From Methyloglobulus sp. (GTDB lineage: Bacteria > Pseudomonadota > Gammaproteobacteria > Methylococcales > Methylomonadaceae), in contig JABFQX010000002.1 in assembly GCA_013141505.1 (NCBI GenBank), positions 1 to 64,000 on the forward strand: a DNA stretch of 64,000 nucleotides. The letters are read 5' to 3'. The notes beneath the pieces were generated by a model. The model searched no databases. It had not been told where the DNA came from and was given only the letters and a program-made list of their open reading frames with translations. Each line of letters begins with the position of its first letter. Within the stretch, counting starts at the first letter, position 1. A program made the translations under genes and the position numbers. This document shows positions 36,774-45,629 of the stretch, piece after piece.

Positions 36774-36918
36774 ATGCACCACGGGTAAGACCTTATTTTT
36801 TCTAACAGAATATGACACAGGAACCTCGGAGTTCAAAGAGAATAAAAGCATGGGTCGTGAACTTGCACCACAGGCATTTACTTAGAGAGAATCCTAAATT
36901 AATATTGCACATCATATA

Positions 36919-37857
36919 ATGACACCAGAGGAAAAAAATCCACGATTTATAATTTGCTTAAGTGCTTTCAATGGCATGGCCTATCTTGTCGAACAAATTG
37001 AATCTATCTTGCTACAAAAAAATGTAGATATCCAAATATTCATAAGCGTGGATCAATCAACAGATGGCACTGAGAGCCACCTCGCAGAATGGGCGTTATC
37101 CGAGTTACGTTTGACGTTGTTGCCTTTTGGTCAGAGGTTTGGCGGTGCTGGCCCGAACTTCTACCGACTGTTGCGTGAGGTGGATTTGAGCGGGTTTGAC
37201 TATTTGAGTTTTGCCGATCAAGACGATCTTTGGCACCCAGAAAAACTTTGGCGAGCGCACTGTTTGATGAAATCTAAAAATGTGGTTGGCTATTCAAGTA
37301 ACTTTACTGCTTTTTGGCGCAATGGCGATGAACGTTTGGTGAATAAGGCGTGGCCGCAGCGCAAGTGGGATTTCCTGTTTGAATCGGCGGGACCGGGTTG
37401 CACCTATGTACTCCATTCCAGCCTGGCTATACCATTGCAAACGTTAGTGCGTAATGCTGACAAAAGCCTGTTGCGCGTTGATTACCACGATTGGCTTGCT
37501 TATGCTTTTGCCCGGACACATGATTTTCCTTGGTTCATCGACAGTTGGTCTAGTATGAAATATCGCCAGCATTCGCATAATCAAATTGGTGTTAATGCTG
37601 GATATCGTTCGTTTTGGTTGCGAGTGCGAAAAATATTAAGTGGATATGGTTTTGAACAGTCTTTGTTGATCGCTGATTTAATTCAAACATCTAAAATACC
37701 TATTGTGCAGCGCGGGTTGCGTGGTGGTCGTCTAGGTTACTTATGGCTTGCTTTTTGTGCTAATCAGTGCAGACGCAAGCGCATAGACCAAGTATGGTTC
37801 TTCATTTCGTGTATATTGTTAGCGCTTTTCAAGCCGACAGTCCAAAGTGTTAGATGA
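36919..37857 (+). CDS. Family 2 glycosyltransferase
   Basis: This 312-residue GT-A enzyme has N-terminal FIICLSAFNGMAYLVEQIESIL, then IFISVDQSTDGTESHL, the DXD-like block YLSFADQDDLWHPEKL, and a downstream GCTYVLHSSLAIPLQ region with HDWLAYAFA typical of rhamnosyltransferase-like GT2 proteins. It probably transfers a sugar (possibly deoxy sugar) to the lipid-linked repeat unit at the cytosolic face. It stands downstream of the IS982 element with a 130-base gap. Confidence 0.87.
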   Translation: MTPEEKNPRFIICLSAFNGMAYLVEQIESILLQKNVDIQIFISVDQSTDGTESHLAEWALSELRLTLLPFGQRFGGAGPNFYRLLREVDLSGFDYLSFADQDDLWHPEKLWRAHCLMKSKNVVGYSSNFTAFWRNGDERLVNKAWPQRKWDFLFESAGPGCTYVLHSSLAIPLQTLVRNADKSLLRVDYHDWLAYAFARTHDFPWFIDSWSSMKYRQHSHNQIGVNAGYRSFWLRVRKILSGYGFEQSLLIADLIQTSKIPIVQRGLRGGRLGYLWLAFCANQCRRKRIDQVWFFISCILLALFKPTVQSVR

Positions 37858-37906
37858 CTTAAATGCATTTGGTTTGTAGCAAAACGAAGGTCGAGATAGG
37901 ATACTG

Positions 37907-38851
37907 ATGGCCAAAATATTGGTAACAGGTGCCAACGGGTTTGTTGGAAGTGCGCTTTGTGATTCTTTACGTGAGCAAGGCATTAATGTCATTGCAGCGG
38001 TTCGTCGAAGTGCTTATGAAAATGAATATGAGGTTGGAAGTATTTCTGCATTAACTGATTGGATACCTGCACTCGAAGGATGTAACACGGTCATTCATTT
38101 GGCGGCGCGAGTTCATGTCATGAATGAAAAAAACATCAATCCGCTGGCAGCTTTTCGGGCGGTGAATGTAGATGCAACCATAAATTTGGCAAGGCAGGCA
38201 GCGCAGTGTAATGTAGAGCGTTTTATTTTCATAAGCTCTATTGGCGTGAATGGTGCTGAAACTTTTTCGGAGCCATTTTCAGAACTGTCAAAACCACAGC
38301 CACACTCAGATTATGCATTATCGAAATTTGAAGCTGAGGAAGGGGTAAAAGATATTTGTGCTCAGTCTAGTATGAAATTTGTGATAATTAGACCACCTTT
38401 GATATATGGTTCGAGTGCGCCTGGAAATTTCAAGAGCTTGTTAAAATTTGTTCAGAAAGGTCTGTTTTTGCCGCTAAGTTTGGTTAAAAACCAACGATCA
38501 ATGGTCGCCCTAGACAATTTGGTGAATTTCATCAAGGTCTGTATAGAACATCCAAAAGCTGCGAACCAAACCTTCTTAGTGTCTGATGGTGAAAGCATTT
38601 CTACGCCACAACTGATTCGCCTGTTGAGCCTGTGTATGGGTAAGCCAGCTAGATTATTCCCTTTGCCAGTATGCATCCTTAAATTAGGTGCTTTTTTATT
38701 GGGCAGAAAAGTCATGTATCAGCAGTTATGCGGTTCACTTCAAATAGATATAACTAAAGCACAGGATTTGTTGGGCTGGATTCCGCCAGTACATATGAAT
38801 GATGGGCTGCACGATGCAGCCGAAAGGTATTTAAGTGAAAAGATTATTTGA
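37907..38851 (+). CDS. NAD-dependent nucleotide-sugar epimerase/reductase (WbpV-like)
   Basis: In this 314-residue extended short-chain dehydrogenase, the Rossmann motif is TGANGFVGSALCDSL and the active site is Ser in FISSIGVNG and YALSK in HSDYALSKFEAEEG. The HVMNEKNINPLAAFRAVNVDAT block and the tail are typical of epimerases found beside PglC-like initiating transferases, such as WbpV. It may make the 4-epimer or 4-reduced form of a UDP-2-acetamido-2,6-dideoxyhexose. Its end overlaps the sugar transferase start by 17 bases. Confidence 0.83.
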   Translation: MAKILVTGANGFVGSALCDSLREQGINVIAAVRRSAYENEYEVGSISALTDWIPALEGCNTVIHLAARVHVMNEKNINPLAAFRAVNVDATINLARQAAQCNVERFIFISSIGVNGAETFSEPFSELSKPQPHSDYALSKFEAEEGVKDICAQSSMKFVIIRPPLIYGSSAPGNFKSLLKFVQKGLFLPLSLVKNQRSMVALDNLVNFIKVCIEHPKAANQTFLVSDGESISTPQLIRLLSLCMGKPARLFPLPVCILKLGAFLLGRKVMYQQLCGSLQIDITKAQDLLGWIPPVHMNDGLHDAAERYLSEKII

Positions 38852-39395
38852 TTTGTGCTTAGCACTATTTGCGTTGCTGCTTTTAGTATTGCCGTTTTTT
38901 GTGGTTGCAATAATGGTTAGATTTACTTCAATAGGTTCAATTTTGTATTGGTCTGACCGCGTCGGACAATATAATAGCATATTCAAAATGCCCAAATTCC
39001 GTACAATGCGTGTCGATACTCCAGCGGTGGCCACGCATTTGCTTAGCGAACCTGACCGTTACCTTACTCCGGCAGGAGGATTCTTGCGACGGACGAGTCT
39101 TGATGAATTGCCCCAGCTTTGGAGTATCATCAAAGGCGATATGAGTTTTGTCGGCCCCCGTCCCGCTTTGTTTAATCAGGATGATCTTGTGGCGCTACGT
39201 ACTGAGCAGGGTGTTGACCAGTTGGTGCCTGGTTTGACAGGCTGGGCGCAGGTCAACGGTAGGGACGAATTACCGATACCGCAAAAAGTCAAACTTGATG
39301 TAGAGTATATGCAAAAAAAATCTTTTGGATTTGACCTTTATGTTATATGGCTAACCCTTATCAAGGTTATACGTGGCGACGGGGTTGTGCATTAA
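38835..39395 (+). CDS. Initiating undecaprenyl-phosphate sugar-1-phosphate transferase (PglC/WcaJ C-terminal type)
   Basis: This 186-residue small monotopic phosphoglycosyl transferase has an N-terminal re-entrant hydrophobic segment (RLFDLCLALFALLLL), KMPKFRTMRVD, the catalytic DE in RRTSLDELPQLW, GDMSFVGPRPAL, and VPGLTGWAQVNGR. It transfers a sugar phosphate from a UDP-sugar to undecaprenyl phosphate, the first step of repeat-unit assembly. Length matches PglC rather than the longer WcaJ. It starts inside the epimerase gene, with a 17-base overlap. Confidence 0.94.
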   Translation: MKRLFDLCLALFALLLLVLPFFVVAIMVRFTSIGSILYWSDRVGQYNSIFKMPKFRTMRVDTPAVATHLLSEPDRYLTPAGGFLRRTSLDELPQLWSIIKGDMSFVGPRPALFNQDDLVALRTEQGVDQLVPGLTGWAQVNGRDELPIPQKVKLDVEYMQKKSFGFDLYVIWLTLIKVIRGDGVVH

Positions 39396-39487
39396 TATTG
39401 TGTAACGTATGCGGCGCGCATGTTGGCGAGCGGATTACTGCCTACCGCAAACGTGGAATGGTAATTAATAGAGAAAAGAATTAGTTA

Positions 39488-41476
39488 ATGAGATCACAAT
39501 TAGCCCAATGGTTTATAAGTCTTTCCAGGCGCACGAAAGCAGTCATACTGATCAGTGCAGATATTTTTTTCGCTTTGTTGGCTTTTTGGGGCGCATTTTC
39601 TTTACGCTTGGGTGTTTTTTATATCCCTAAGGGCGATATGTGGTTATTATTCGCAGCGGCTCCGGTTATTGCGATTCCTATTTTTATAAAGTTGGGGTTG
39701 TATCGGGCGATCATTCGTTATATAGAGATCAGGGCGCTAGGTACGATCATACAGGCTTGTACGCTGTATGCCCTCGTATTTGTCTTTGTGATGTATCAAA
39801 CTGGAATTAAAGGTATTCCTCGTACAGTACTGCCACTGAACTGGCTGAATATAGTAGTGCTAGTTGTCACTAGCCGCTTCTTTGCCCGTTGGTGGTTAGG
39901 TGAAGCCTACATCAGCTTGAGTAATGCAAGCCACTTTGATAGACGCAGAAAAAGGCATGTCGTTATTTACGGCGCGGGCAATGCCGGCGTGCAGTTGGCT
40001 GCCGCGTTAGATCATGGTCGTGAATATAAGCCAGTAGCATTCATTGATGATGATAAATGTTTACACAGGCAGAAAGTGAATGGCCTGCGTATTTATCCAT
40101 TCAGTTCTTTAAGCTATTTAATTGAAAGACATAAGGTTTCTGATGTATTGTTGGCGATACCGTCGGCGACACGCGCCAGAAAAAGCGACATTATCCGCTT
40201 GTTGGAGCCTTACGCAGTGCATGTCATGTCCATGCCCGGCTTATCTGAAATTGCCCAAGGTAAAATAAAGGTTGATGCGCTTCAGGAAATAGAGATTGCC
40301 GATCTGCTGGGTAGGGATGCTGTACCACCCGATACATCGTTATTGTCAGCCAATATTTCCGGTAAAACCGTGATGGTGACTGGCGCAGGCGGCTCTATTG
40401 GTTCCGAACTGTGTCGGCAAATAATACAATTACAACCTGCCAGGCTAATTTTATTTGAACTATCCGAGTATGCCCTGTACGCAATTGAAAAGGAATTGCA
40501 GCATTTATGCGGTAAAGAAGGTTTTGGCGATAAGATAGACATTATTTCAGTGCTGGGTTCAATCACTCATGCTGAACGCATCGAAAAGGTATGCCTCGCT
40601 TTTGCGGTGCAAACTATTTATCATGCCGCCGCCTACAAGCATGTGCCGATGGTGGAAAAAAATCCTGGGGAGGCAATCTTTAACAATATATTTGGCACTT
40701 TAAATACTGCAAAAGCTGCTATCAGCGCACATGTTGAAACCTTTGTGTTGATTTCAACCGATAAAGCGGTAAGACCCACGAATACGATGGGGGCTACCAA
40801 ACGTTTCGCTGAGTTGATACTGCAAGCCTTGAGCCAGGATGCCACTCATCAGACGCGTTTTACGATGGTCAGGTTTGGCAATGTCTTGGATTCTTCAGGA
40901 TCCGTCGTACCCTTGTTTAGGGAGCAAATAGCACGGGGCGGGCCTGTAACAGTCACCGATGCCAGGGTTATTCGCTACTTTATGACGATTCCGGAAGCGG
41001 CGCAATTGGTCATTCAAGCGGGTGCAATGGGCTTGGGCGGCGATGTCTTCGTACTGGATATGGGTGAACCCATTCGTATTGTTGATTTGGCGAAGCGTAT
41101 GATTCATTTGAGTGGTTTGGAAGTGAAGGACAGCGCACATCCCAAAGGTGAAATCGAAATCAGCTTTATTGGCTTACGCCCTGGGGAGAAGTTGTATGAA
41201 GAGCTTTTGATTGGCAATAATGTGTCCGAAACCTCTCACAAACGTATTATGCGTGCAGAAGAACACATAATTTCCTGGATGGAGCTGGAAACTTTTTTAT
41301 TCAAAATAGAACATGCCACGAGAAATAACAATTTTGAAGAAGTCAGGGAAATTCTGAAATACACTGTGGTGGGCTATGCGCCACAATGCGGGGTCGAAGA
41401 TTTGTTATGGAAACAAGCCTTGCACTTAAATCCTGACTTTAATAATCAAGGCAAAAAAAAGCCCCCGATACATTGA
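39488..41476 (+). CDS. UDP-GlcNAc 4,6-dehydratase / polysaccharide biosynthesis protein (WbpM/PglF/CapD-like)
   Basis: This 662-residue membrane enzyme has four N-terminal transmembrane helices (about residues 15-145), a CoA-binding-like Rossmann domain (VVIYGAGNAGVQLA), and a catalytic extended-SDR domain with TGAGGSIGSELCRQI, YHAAAYKHVPMVEKNP, STDKAVRPTNTMGATKR and a C-terminal segment with SFIGLRPGEKLYEELL. The family makes 4-keto-6-deoxy UDP-sugars for O-antigen and glycans. With the WbpV-like and PglC-like genes it makes a complete pathway head. The 92-base gap before it carries no gene. The 3' end overlaps a terminator on the opposite strand. Confidence 0.93.
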   Translation: MRSQLAQWFISLSRRTKAVILISADIFFALLAFWGAFSLRLGVFYIPKGDMWLLFAAAPVIAIPIFIKLGLYRAIIRYIEIRALGTIIQACTLYALVFVFVMYQTGIKGIPRTVLPLNWLNIVVLVVTSRFFARWWLGEAYISLSNASHFDRRRKRHVVIYGAGNAGVQLAAALDHGREYKPVAFIDDDKCLHRQKVNGLRIYPFSSLSYLIERHKVSDVLLAIPSATRARKSDIIRLLEPYAVHVMSMPGLSEIAQGKIKVDALQEIEIADLLGRDAVPPDTSLLSANISGKTVMVTGAGGSIGSELCRQIIQLQPARLILFELSEYALYAIEKELQHLCGKEGFGDKIDIISVLGSITHAERIEKVCLAFAVQTIYHAAAYKHVPMVEKNPGEAIFNNIFGTLNTAKAAISAHVETFVLISTDKAVRPTNTMGATKRFAELILQALSQDATHQTRFTMVRFGNVLDSSGSVVPLFREQIARGGPVTVTDARVIRYFMTIPEAAQLVIQAGAMGLGGDVFVLDMGEPIRIVDLAKRMIHLSGLEVKDSAHPKGEIEISFIGLRPGEKLYEELLIGNNVSETSHKRIMRAEEHIISWMELETFLFKIEHATRNNNFEEVREILKYTVVGYAPQCGVEDLLWKQALHLNPDFNNQGKKKPPIH

Positions 41477-41488
41477 TGCACCGAGGGC
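41453..41488 (-). terminator. Intrinsic terminator of the minus-strand small-protein unit
   Basis: Read on the minus strand, gccctcggtgca pairs with tatcgggggc (41461-41488) with three G:U pairs, followed by eight T (41453-41460). The T-run lies only on the minus strand, so the terminator belongs to the small gene at 41553-41702, not to the WbpM-like gene whose last codons it overlaps. No equivalent plus-strand terminator is seen for the polysaccharide operon. Confidence 0.8.
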
Positions 41489-41497
41489 CTGAAAAAC

Positions 41498-41526
41498 CAA
41501 GCAGATTTATGAGGAGGTTCTGCTTG
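41498..41526 (-). ncRNA. 3'-UTR hairpin exposing CCUCCUC, possible regulatory RNA
   Basis: On the minus strand caagcaga (41526-41519) pairs perfectly with tctgcttg (41505-41498) around the 13-base loop acctcctcataaa. The loop is complementary to the strongest Shine-Dalgarno core. It lies between the small protein stop codon and the terminator, in the position where 3'-UTR-derived small RNAs are found. It is a candidate only; processing has not been shown. Confidence 0.45.
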
Positions 41527-41552
41527 TAGGTACAACACACAGTTGAATAAAT

Positions 41553-41702
41553 TTAGCCTTTGGCGGTACGCGTTACCATATTGCTGTAGATAGCTGCACC
41601 AGCAAATAAAACGGTTGAAAATATGAATTGGCCTGAGATGAAGCTCCAAGTACCCGAAATGAAAAGCAGTCCAATTAAGATGTCTCTATTTAAATTACTC
41701 AT
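41553..41702 (-). CDS. Small hydrophobic membrane protein, 49 residues
   Basis: This gene is too short for the ORF track. The minus-strand frame from ATG at 41702 to TAA at 41553 encodes MSNLNRDILIGLLFIS..., with two hydrophobic segments (about residues 8-18 and 25-39, separated by SGTWSFISGQ) and a basic end (MVTRTAKG). A promoter (41784-41811) and an intrinsic terminator (41453-41488) frame it as an independent transcription unit. The ribosome binding site is weak (gggatt, about 8 bases before the ATG). I know no family; it could be a regulator of a membrane complex or a toxin-like peptide. Translation is inferred from frame, position and hydrophobicity only. Confidence 0.6.
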   Translation of the reverse strand: MSNLNRDILIGLLFISGTWSFISGQFIFSTVLFAGAAIYSNMVTRTAKG

Positions 41703-41783
41703 GATTGTTAATCCCAAAAAGTTAAAAAACCGATATTAAGGTCTGGGCTGTTTTTATTTGCCCTTTCCCGTTTGTATGGTGTA

Positions 41784-41811
41784 ACTATACAGGGATAATA
41801 TTTTGAGACAA
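41784..41811 (-). promoter_or_regulatory. Sigma-70 promoter for the small minus-strand unit
   Basis: On the minus strand TTGTCT (41811-41806) and TATAGT (41789-41784) have a 16-base spacer. The predicted start near 41777 leaves a leader of about 75 bases with a small ggg(c)...gccc hairpin. The region 41703-41987 otherwise shows no gene; tatC ends at 41988. Confidence 0.6.
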
Positions 41812-41987
41812 TACGCTGGTTATTAAATGAATTGTTTCTAATTTGTAAACAGTATGAAAAGTCAAGTTTTTTGTTAACTTTGTCACACTTCTGACATTAT
41901 CTTTATGCTACGGTTTTTATTCTGCTAGCATCTGCTGGCAGCTTGCTTAGTACAGCGCCGTTTTGCCATCGATATATTAAACATTTC

Positions 41988-42791
41988 TTAGTCTTGCTGT
42001 TTCTCAAGCACATCTTGGTGGCCTTCATCTACGTCCGTTTTTTTACTGACAAATAGCCTCGAAAACAACAGGCCAATCTCAAATAACAACCACATCGGGA
42101 TAGCCAGCAAGGTCTGCGATACCGCATCCGGCGGGGTTAAAAACATGCCGATGATGAACGCGCCGACAATCACGTAAGGCCGCTGTTCCGCAAGTTTGGC
42201 GGGTGTCACTAAGCCAGTCCACACCAAAACGATGGTGAAGATGGGGATTTCAAAACACACTCCGAAGGCAAAAAATAGAGCCAAGACAAAATCAAGATAT
42301 TTGGTGATGTCGGTCATGACAGTTACGCCAACGGGTGCGGCAGCTGTCAAAAAACCAAATACCAAAGGAAATACCACAAAGTAAGCAAAGGCAACGCCCG
42401 TAAAGAATAACAAAGTGCTAGCGATCAACAACGGCAGGATCATACGGCGCTCATGTTTGTATAAACCCGGCGCAACAAAAGCCCAGAATTGATACAGGAT
42501 GACGGGCATGGATAAAAATATAGCCGCCACTAGCGCAAGTTTGAAAGGGGTGAAAAAAGGTGAGGCCACATCAATAGCAATCATGGTGCTATTGGCGGGC
42601 ATGTGCTTCATCAAAGGCCCGGCCACTAAACTGTAAATTTGGTTAGCGTAAGTGGCAAGACCACCGAATACAACCAACACGCACAACACAATGCGGAGTA
42701 GGCGATTACGCAGCTCTATCAGGTGGTCAATTAAGGATTGTTCTGGTTGGCCGGATGATTCAAGATCCTCTTCAGAGTTATCGCTTTTCAT
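41988..42791 (-). CDS. tatC: Sec-independent protein translocase TatC
   Basis: This 267-residue inner-membrane receptor of the twin-arginine translocase has the N-terminal signature [17 protein letters not shown], in which the Glu/Arg region binds the RR signal peptide, then six hydrophobic segments. [17 protein letters not shown] is the conserved cytosolic loop, and the characteristic TPPDAVSQ sequence stands before TM6. It is translated from a start overlapping tatB by 14 bases. It is the last gene of the his-tat operon. Confidence 0.97.
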   Translation of the reverse strand: MKSDNSEEDLESSGQPEQSLIDHLIELRNRLLRIVLCVLVVFGGLATYANQIYSLVAGPLMKHMPANSTMIAIDVASPFFTPFKLALVAAIFLSMPVILYQFWAFVAPGLYKHERRMILPLLIASTLLFFTGVAFAYFVVFPLVFGFLTAAAPVGVTVMTDITKYLDFVLALFFAFGVCFEIPIFTIVLVWTGLVTPAKLAEQRPYVIVGAFIIGMFLTPPDAVSQTLLAIPMWLLFEIGLLFSRLFVSKKTDVDEGHQDVLEKQQD

Positions 42792-43107
42792 CCTGGCTTA
42801 AATTTTTTGGTAATACGTAGGCTTCTGGTTTTTGCTTGATGGTGGTTTGGATGCTCTGCAAGTCTTCAGAGGTATCTTCAACTAACTTTTGCAAGTCTTG
42901 CATTCCGATATGATTTTTTAGTGCTTGACGTAATTCTTCGGCCTGGAATTCGTCATTAATTTCCTGTTTGACGGTTGCCACCAGTCGCCTTGATTTTGCC
43001 ACCCAGAACCCAGCCATCCGGGCGACTTTGGGCAGTTTTTCCGGGCCGATAACTAGCAAGGCAACCAGTGCAACCATGCAGATCTCCGAAAAACCTACCT
43101 CAAACAT
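42778..43107 (-). CDS. tatB: Sec-independent protein translocase TatB
   Basis: This 109-residue protein has an N-terminal transmembrane segment with Glu near position 8 ([26 protein letters not shown]), the typical GPEKLP hinge and an amphipathic helix ([15 protein letters not shown]). The rest is a charged tail. Length and motif fit TatB rather than TatA. It lies between tatA and tatC; ATG overlaps the tatA stop by one base (TAATG). Confidence 0.95.
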   Translation of the reverse strand: MFEVGFSEICMVALVALLVIGPEKLPKVARMAGFWVAKSRRLVATVKQEINDEFQAEELRQALKNHIGMQDLQKLVEDTSEDLQSIQTTIKQKPEAYVLPKNLSQDEKR

Positions 43108-43322
43108 TAACCGTTATCACCTTTTTTGGAGGTGACTTCGCCATCTATGGGCTTATCTTCACTGGCTTTGGCGGTATCCTTTTCTTCCTCTTCGCGAATA
43201 GCCGAACGGAAACTTTTGATCGCACCACCTAAATCAGCGCCGACATTTTTAAGGCGTTTAGTACCGAAGACAACGATAATAATCACCAATACTATCAATA
43301 ATTTTGTAACACTGATGCCCAT
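43107..43322 (-). CDS. tatA: Sec-independent protein translocase TatA
   Basis: This 71-residue pore-forming component has a single membrane helix ([23 protein letters not shown]) with the FGTKRLKN hinge and an amphipathic helix [12 protein letters not shown], followed by an acidic/Lys-rich tail. The FGTKRL hinge distinguishes TatA from TatB. It follows hisE at 47 bases on the same strand, a typical gammaproteobacterial hisE-tatABC order. Confidence 0.96.
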   Translation of the reverse strand: MGISVTKLLIVLVIIIVVFGTKRLKNVGADLGGAIKSFRSAIREEEEKDTAKASEDKPIDGEVTSKKGDNG

Positions 43323-43369
43323 TTCAACTCCCAGAACGTCCCATTATGAATGGGACTATACAATATAAA

Positions 43370-43687
43370 CTAATCCTTACGCCGCGATTTTTCTTCTAGC
43401 CCAGACAGGCCAAAGCGCCGCTGTAGCTCATGCAACACATCATCAGGCCCTAAACCTTCGCTAGCAAGCAGCACCATGCAATGAAACCAAAGGTCGGCGG
43501 TTTCGTAAACAATTTGTTGTTTGTTGCCACCTTTACCGGCAATGATGGTCTCTGCGGCTTCTTCGCCTATTTTTTTCAGGATCGTATCAAGGCCTTTTGC
43601 ATATAGGTTGGCAACATACGATTTATCAGCCGATTCCTCCTTACGTTGTTCCAGAATTTCCGCTAGTTGCTGCAATATATCACTCAT
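43370..43687 (-). CDS. hisE: Phosphoribosyl-ATP pyrophosphatase
   Basis: This 105-residue MazG-like pyrophosphohydrolase carries out the second step of histidine synthesis. The all-alpha signature is [19 protein letters not shown] with metal-binding Glu residues, followed by the [14 protein letters not shown] helix. It is separate from hisI here, as in many gammaproteobacteria other than enterics. It overlaps hisI by eight bases. Confidence 0.96.
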   Translation of the reverse strand: MSDILQQLAEILEQRKEESADKSYVANLYAKGLDTILKKIGEEAAETIIAGKGGNKQQIVYETADLWFHCMVLLASEGLGPDDVLHELQRRFGLSGLEEKSRRKD

Positions 43688-44078
43688 GTTTTTTATAAAT
43701 ATTTTTAGGATCTTTTAAGACGGGTGCTACTGTTAGCCATTTGTCGTCCAGTAATTGCCGGTAAAAACAACTTTCCCGTCCTGTATGACAAGCAATGCCG
43801 CCTTCCTGTTCAACCATCAACAGGATAACATCTTCGTCGCAATCGAGAAAAATACCGGCGATTTTTTGCCGATGCCCCGATTCTTCGCCTTTGCGCCAGA
43901 GTTTATTGCGCGACCGAGACCAATACACAGCATAGCCTTCGCTTACCGTCAAAGCTAAAGACTCCCGATTCATCCAGGCGAACATGAGGATTTTACCTGT
44001 TTCAGCATCTTGTGCGATTACTGCGATTAAGCCTTCATCTGTCCAACGGATTTCATCCAGCCATGTAGTAGCGCTCAT
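43680..44078 (-). CDS. hisI: Phosphoribosyl-AMP cyclohydrolase
   Basis: In this 132-residue zinc-dependent cyclohydrolase, signature blocks are [35 protein letters not shown], the metal-binding [10 protein letters not shown] and the zinc ligand block [11 protein letters not shown]. This is the free-standing form, with hisE as a separate downstream gene. It overlaps hisF by four bases. Confidence 0.97.
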   Translation of the reverse strand: MSATTWLDEIRWTDEGLIAVIAQDAETGKILMFAWMNRESLALTVSEGYAVYWSRSRNKLWRKGEESGHRQKIAGIFLDCDEDVILLMVEQEGGIACHTGRESCFYRQLLDDKWLTVAPVLKDPKNIYKKHE

Positions 44079-44848
44079 AAGCGCACCTCAATGCCACGTT
44101 CAGCCATGCGTTCTTTGGCTTGCTGGATGGTGTATTCGGCAAAGTGAAAAATGCTGGCAGCTAGCACCGCATCAGCCTTGCCATCTATGATGCCGTCAGC
44201 CAAGTGGTCGAGGTTACCCACTCCGCCCGAGGCAATCACGGGTACAGAAACTGCTTCGCTGATGGCACGGGTCAAAGGCAAATCGAAACCGATACGTGTG
44301 CCGTCCCTATCCATGCTTGTCAATAGGATTTCACCAGCACCGTAGCTGACCATTTTTTTCGCCCATTCGACTGCATCAATACCTGTACCTTTACGACCGC
44401 CGTGAGTAAATATTTCCCATTTATCAGCCTCATCGGATTGGCTGGTTTTTTTTGCGTCGATAGCAACGACGATACATTGTGAGCCAAATCTTTCAGCCGC
44501 TTCACGGACAAAATCAGGATTAAACACTGCAGCACTGTTGATGCCAACCTTATCCGCACCCGCATTGAGCATACGGCGAATGTCGTCCAAAGTACGAATG
44601 CCGCCGCCGACCGTCAAAGGGATAAACACTTCGCTGGCAACTTGCTCGACCACATGTACCATCGTATCGCGGTCATGATGGGTGGCAGTGATGTCTAAGA
44701 AAGTCAGTTCGTCTGCGCCTTCTTTGTCGTAACGTCGGGCGATTTCCACTGGATCACCGGCATCACGGATGTCAACAAACTTGACACCTTTGACGACGCG
44801 GCCATTATCTACGTCCAGGCAAGGGATGATGCGTTTTGCCAGACTCAT
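44075..44848 (-). CDS. hisF: Imidazole glycerol phosphate synthase subunit HisF
   Basis: This 257-residue (beta-alpha)8 barrel has the N-terminal [18 protein letters not shown] with catalytic Asp 11 region, [10 protein letters not shown], the phosphate loop [10 protein letters not shown] and the second catalytic Asp in LTSMDRDGT. HisF uses ammonia from HisH to close the imidazole ring. It overlaps hisA by four bases. All catalytic motifs are intact. Confidence 0.97.
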   Translation of the reverse strand: MSLAKRIIPCLDVDNGRVVKGVKFVDIRDAGDPVEIARRYDKEGADELTFLDITATHHDRDTMVHVVEQVASEVFIPLTVGGGIRTLDDIRRMLNAGADKVGINSAAVFNPDFVREAAERFGSQCIVVAIDAKKTSQSDEADKWEIFTHGGRKGTGIDAVEWAKKMVSYGAGEILLTSMDRDGTRIGFDLPLTRAISEAVSVPVIASGGVGNLDHLADGIIDGKADAVLAASIFHFAEYTIQQAKERMAERGIEVRL

Positions 44849-45582
44849 ACGTCGAATGATTCGGCCAGTTTGGCGGCTTCGGCAAAATCTAATGTGCCTT
44901 CGTAAATCGCCCTGCCAGTGATAGCGCCCATAATGCCATCGCCAGCAGCAAGACCCAACGCCCTGATGTCAGTGAGAGAGGTTATTCCGCCAGATGCAAT
45001 AACGGGGATTCGGATAGCGCGCGCCAATTTTGCCGTGGCTTCTACATTGACCCCTTGCATCATGCCATCCCTGCTTATGTCGGTGTAGATAATGGCTTCA
45101 ACCCCGTCTTCTTCAAAAAGTTGGGCCAAGTCAATCACATCGTGTCGGGATAGTTTAGACCAGCCGTCGATGGCTACTTTGCCGTCTTTGGCATCGAGTC
45201 CGACGATGATTCGACGAGGATATTCTATCGCCATATCCTTGACGAAATGAGGGGCGTTGACAGCTTTCGTGCCGATAATGACATATTCGACCCCGGCATT
45301 AAGATAACCCTGAATCGTTTCTTCATCGCGGATACCGCCGCCTATCTGCACTGGCACATCGGGGTAGGCTTCGACAATAGCATGGATGACATCGGCATTG
45401 CGCGGCTTTCCGGCAAAGGCGCCATCCAAGTCTACCAAGTGAATACGTTTAGCACCGGCTGCGACCCATTTGCCGGCCACAGCAACCGGATCATCAGAAA
45501 ATACCGTGTCATCGTCCATTCGTCCTTGGCGCAAACGAACGCACTTGCCTTCTTTAAGATCAATTGCGGGTATTAGCAACAT
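44845..45582 (-). CDS. hisA: Phosphoribosylformimino-5-aminoimidazole carboxamide ribotide isomerase
   Basis: In this 245-residue HisA barrel, the start [17 protein letters not shown] carries the catalytic Asp 8, QIGGGIRDE is the first phosphate loop, and [12 protein letters not shown] holds the second catalytic Asp. It follows hisH at a 47-base gap on the same strand and is coupled to hisF by ATGA. Confidence 0.97.
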   Translation of the reverse strand: MLLIPAIDLKEGKCVRLRQGRMDDDTVFSDDPVAVAGKWVAAGAKRIHLVDLDGAFAGKPRNADVIHAIVEAYPDVPVQIGGGIRDEETIQGYLNAGVEYVIIGTKAVNAPHFVKDMAIEYPRRIIVGLDAKDGKVAIDGWSKLSRHDVIDLAQLFEEDGVEAIIYTDISRDGMMQGVNVEATAKLARAIRIPVIASGGITSLTDIRALGLAAGDGIMGAITGRAIYEGTLDFAEAAKLAESFDV

Positions 45583-45629
45583 ACGGGGGTGTCCTCAACA
45601 GCAAATAGTGTGGTCGAATAGTCGGTTGA

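Larger units (their letters stand above)
35793..36786 (+). mobile_element. Complete IS982-family insertion sequence with 19-bp inverted repeats and 8-bp target duplication
   Basis: The ends acccgtggtgcatttagga (35793-35811) and tcctaaatgcaccacgggt (36768-36786) are perfect 19-bp inverted repeats. They are flanked by the direct repeat aagacctt at 35785-35792 and 36787-36794, an 8-bp target duplication. The element is 994 bp with a single transposase gene. The intact duplication and ORF show a recent insertion. It lands in the gap between the Wzy-candidate gene and the GT2 gene, so it does not break a gene but may interrupt co-transcription. Confidence 0.95.
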
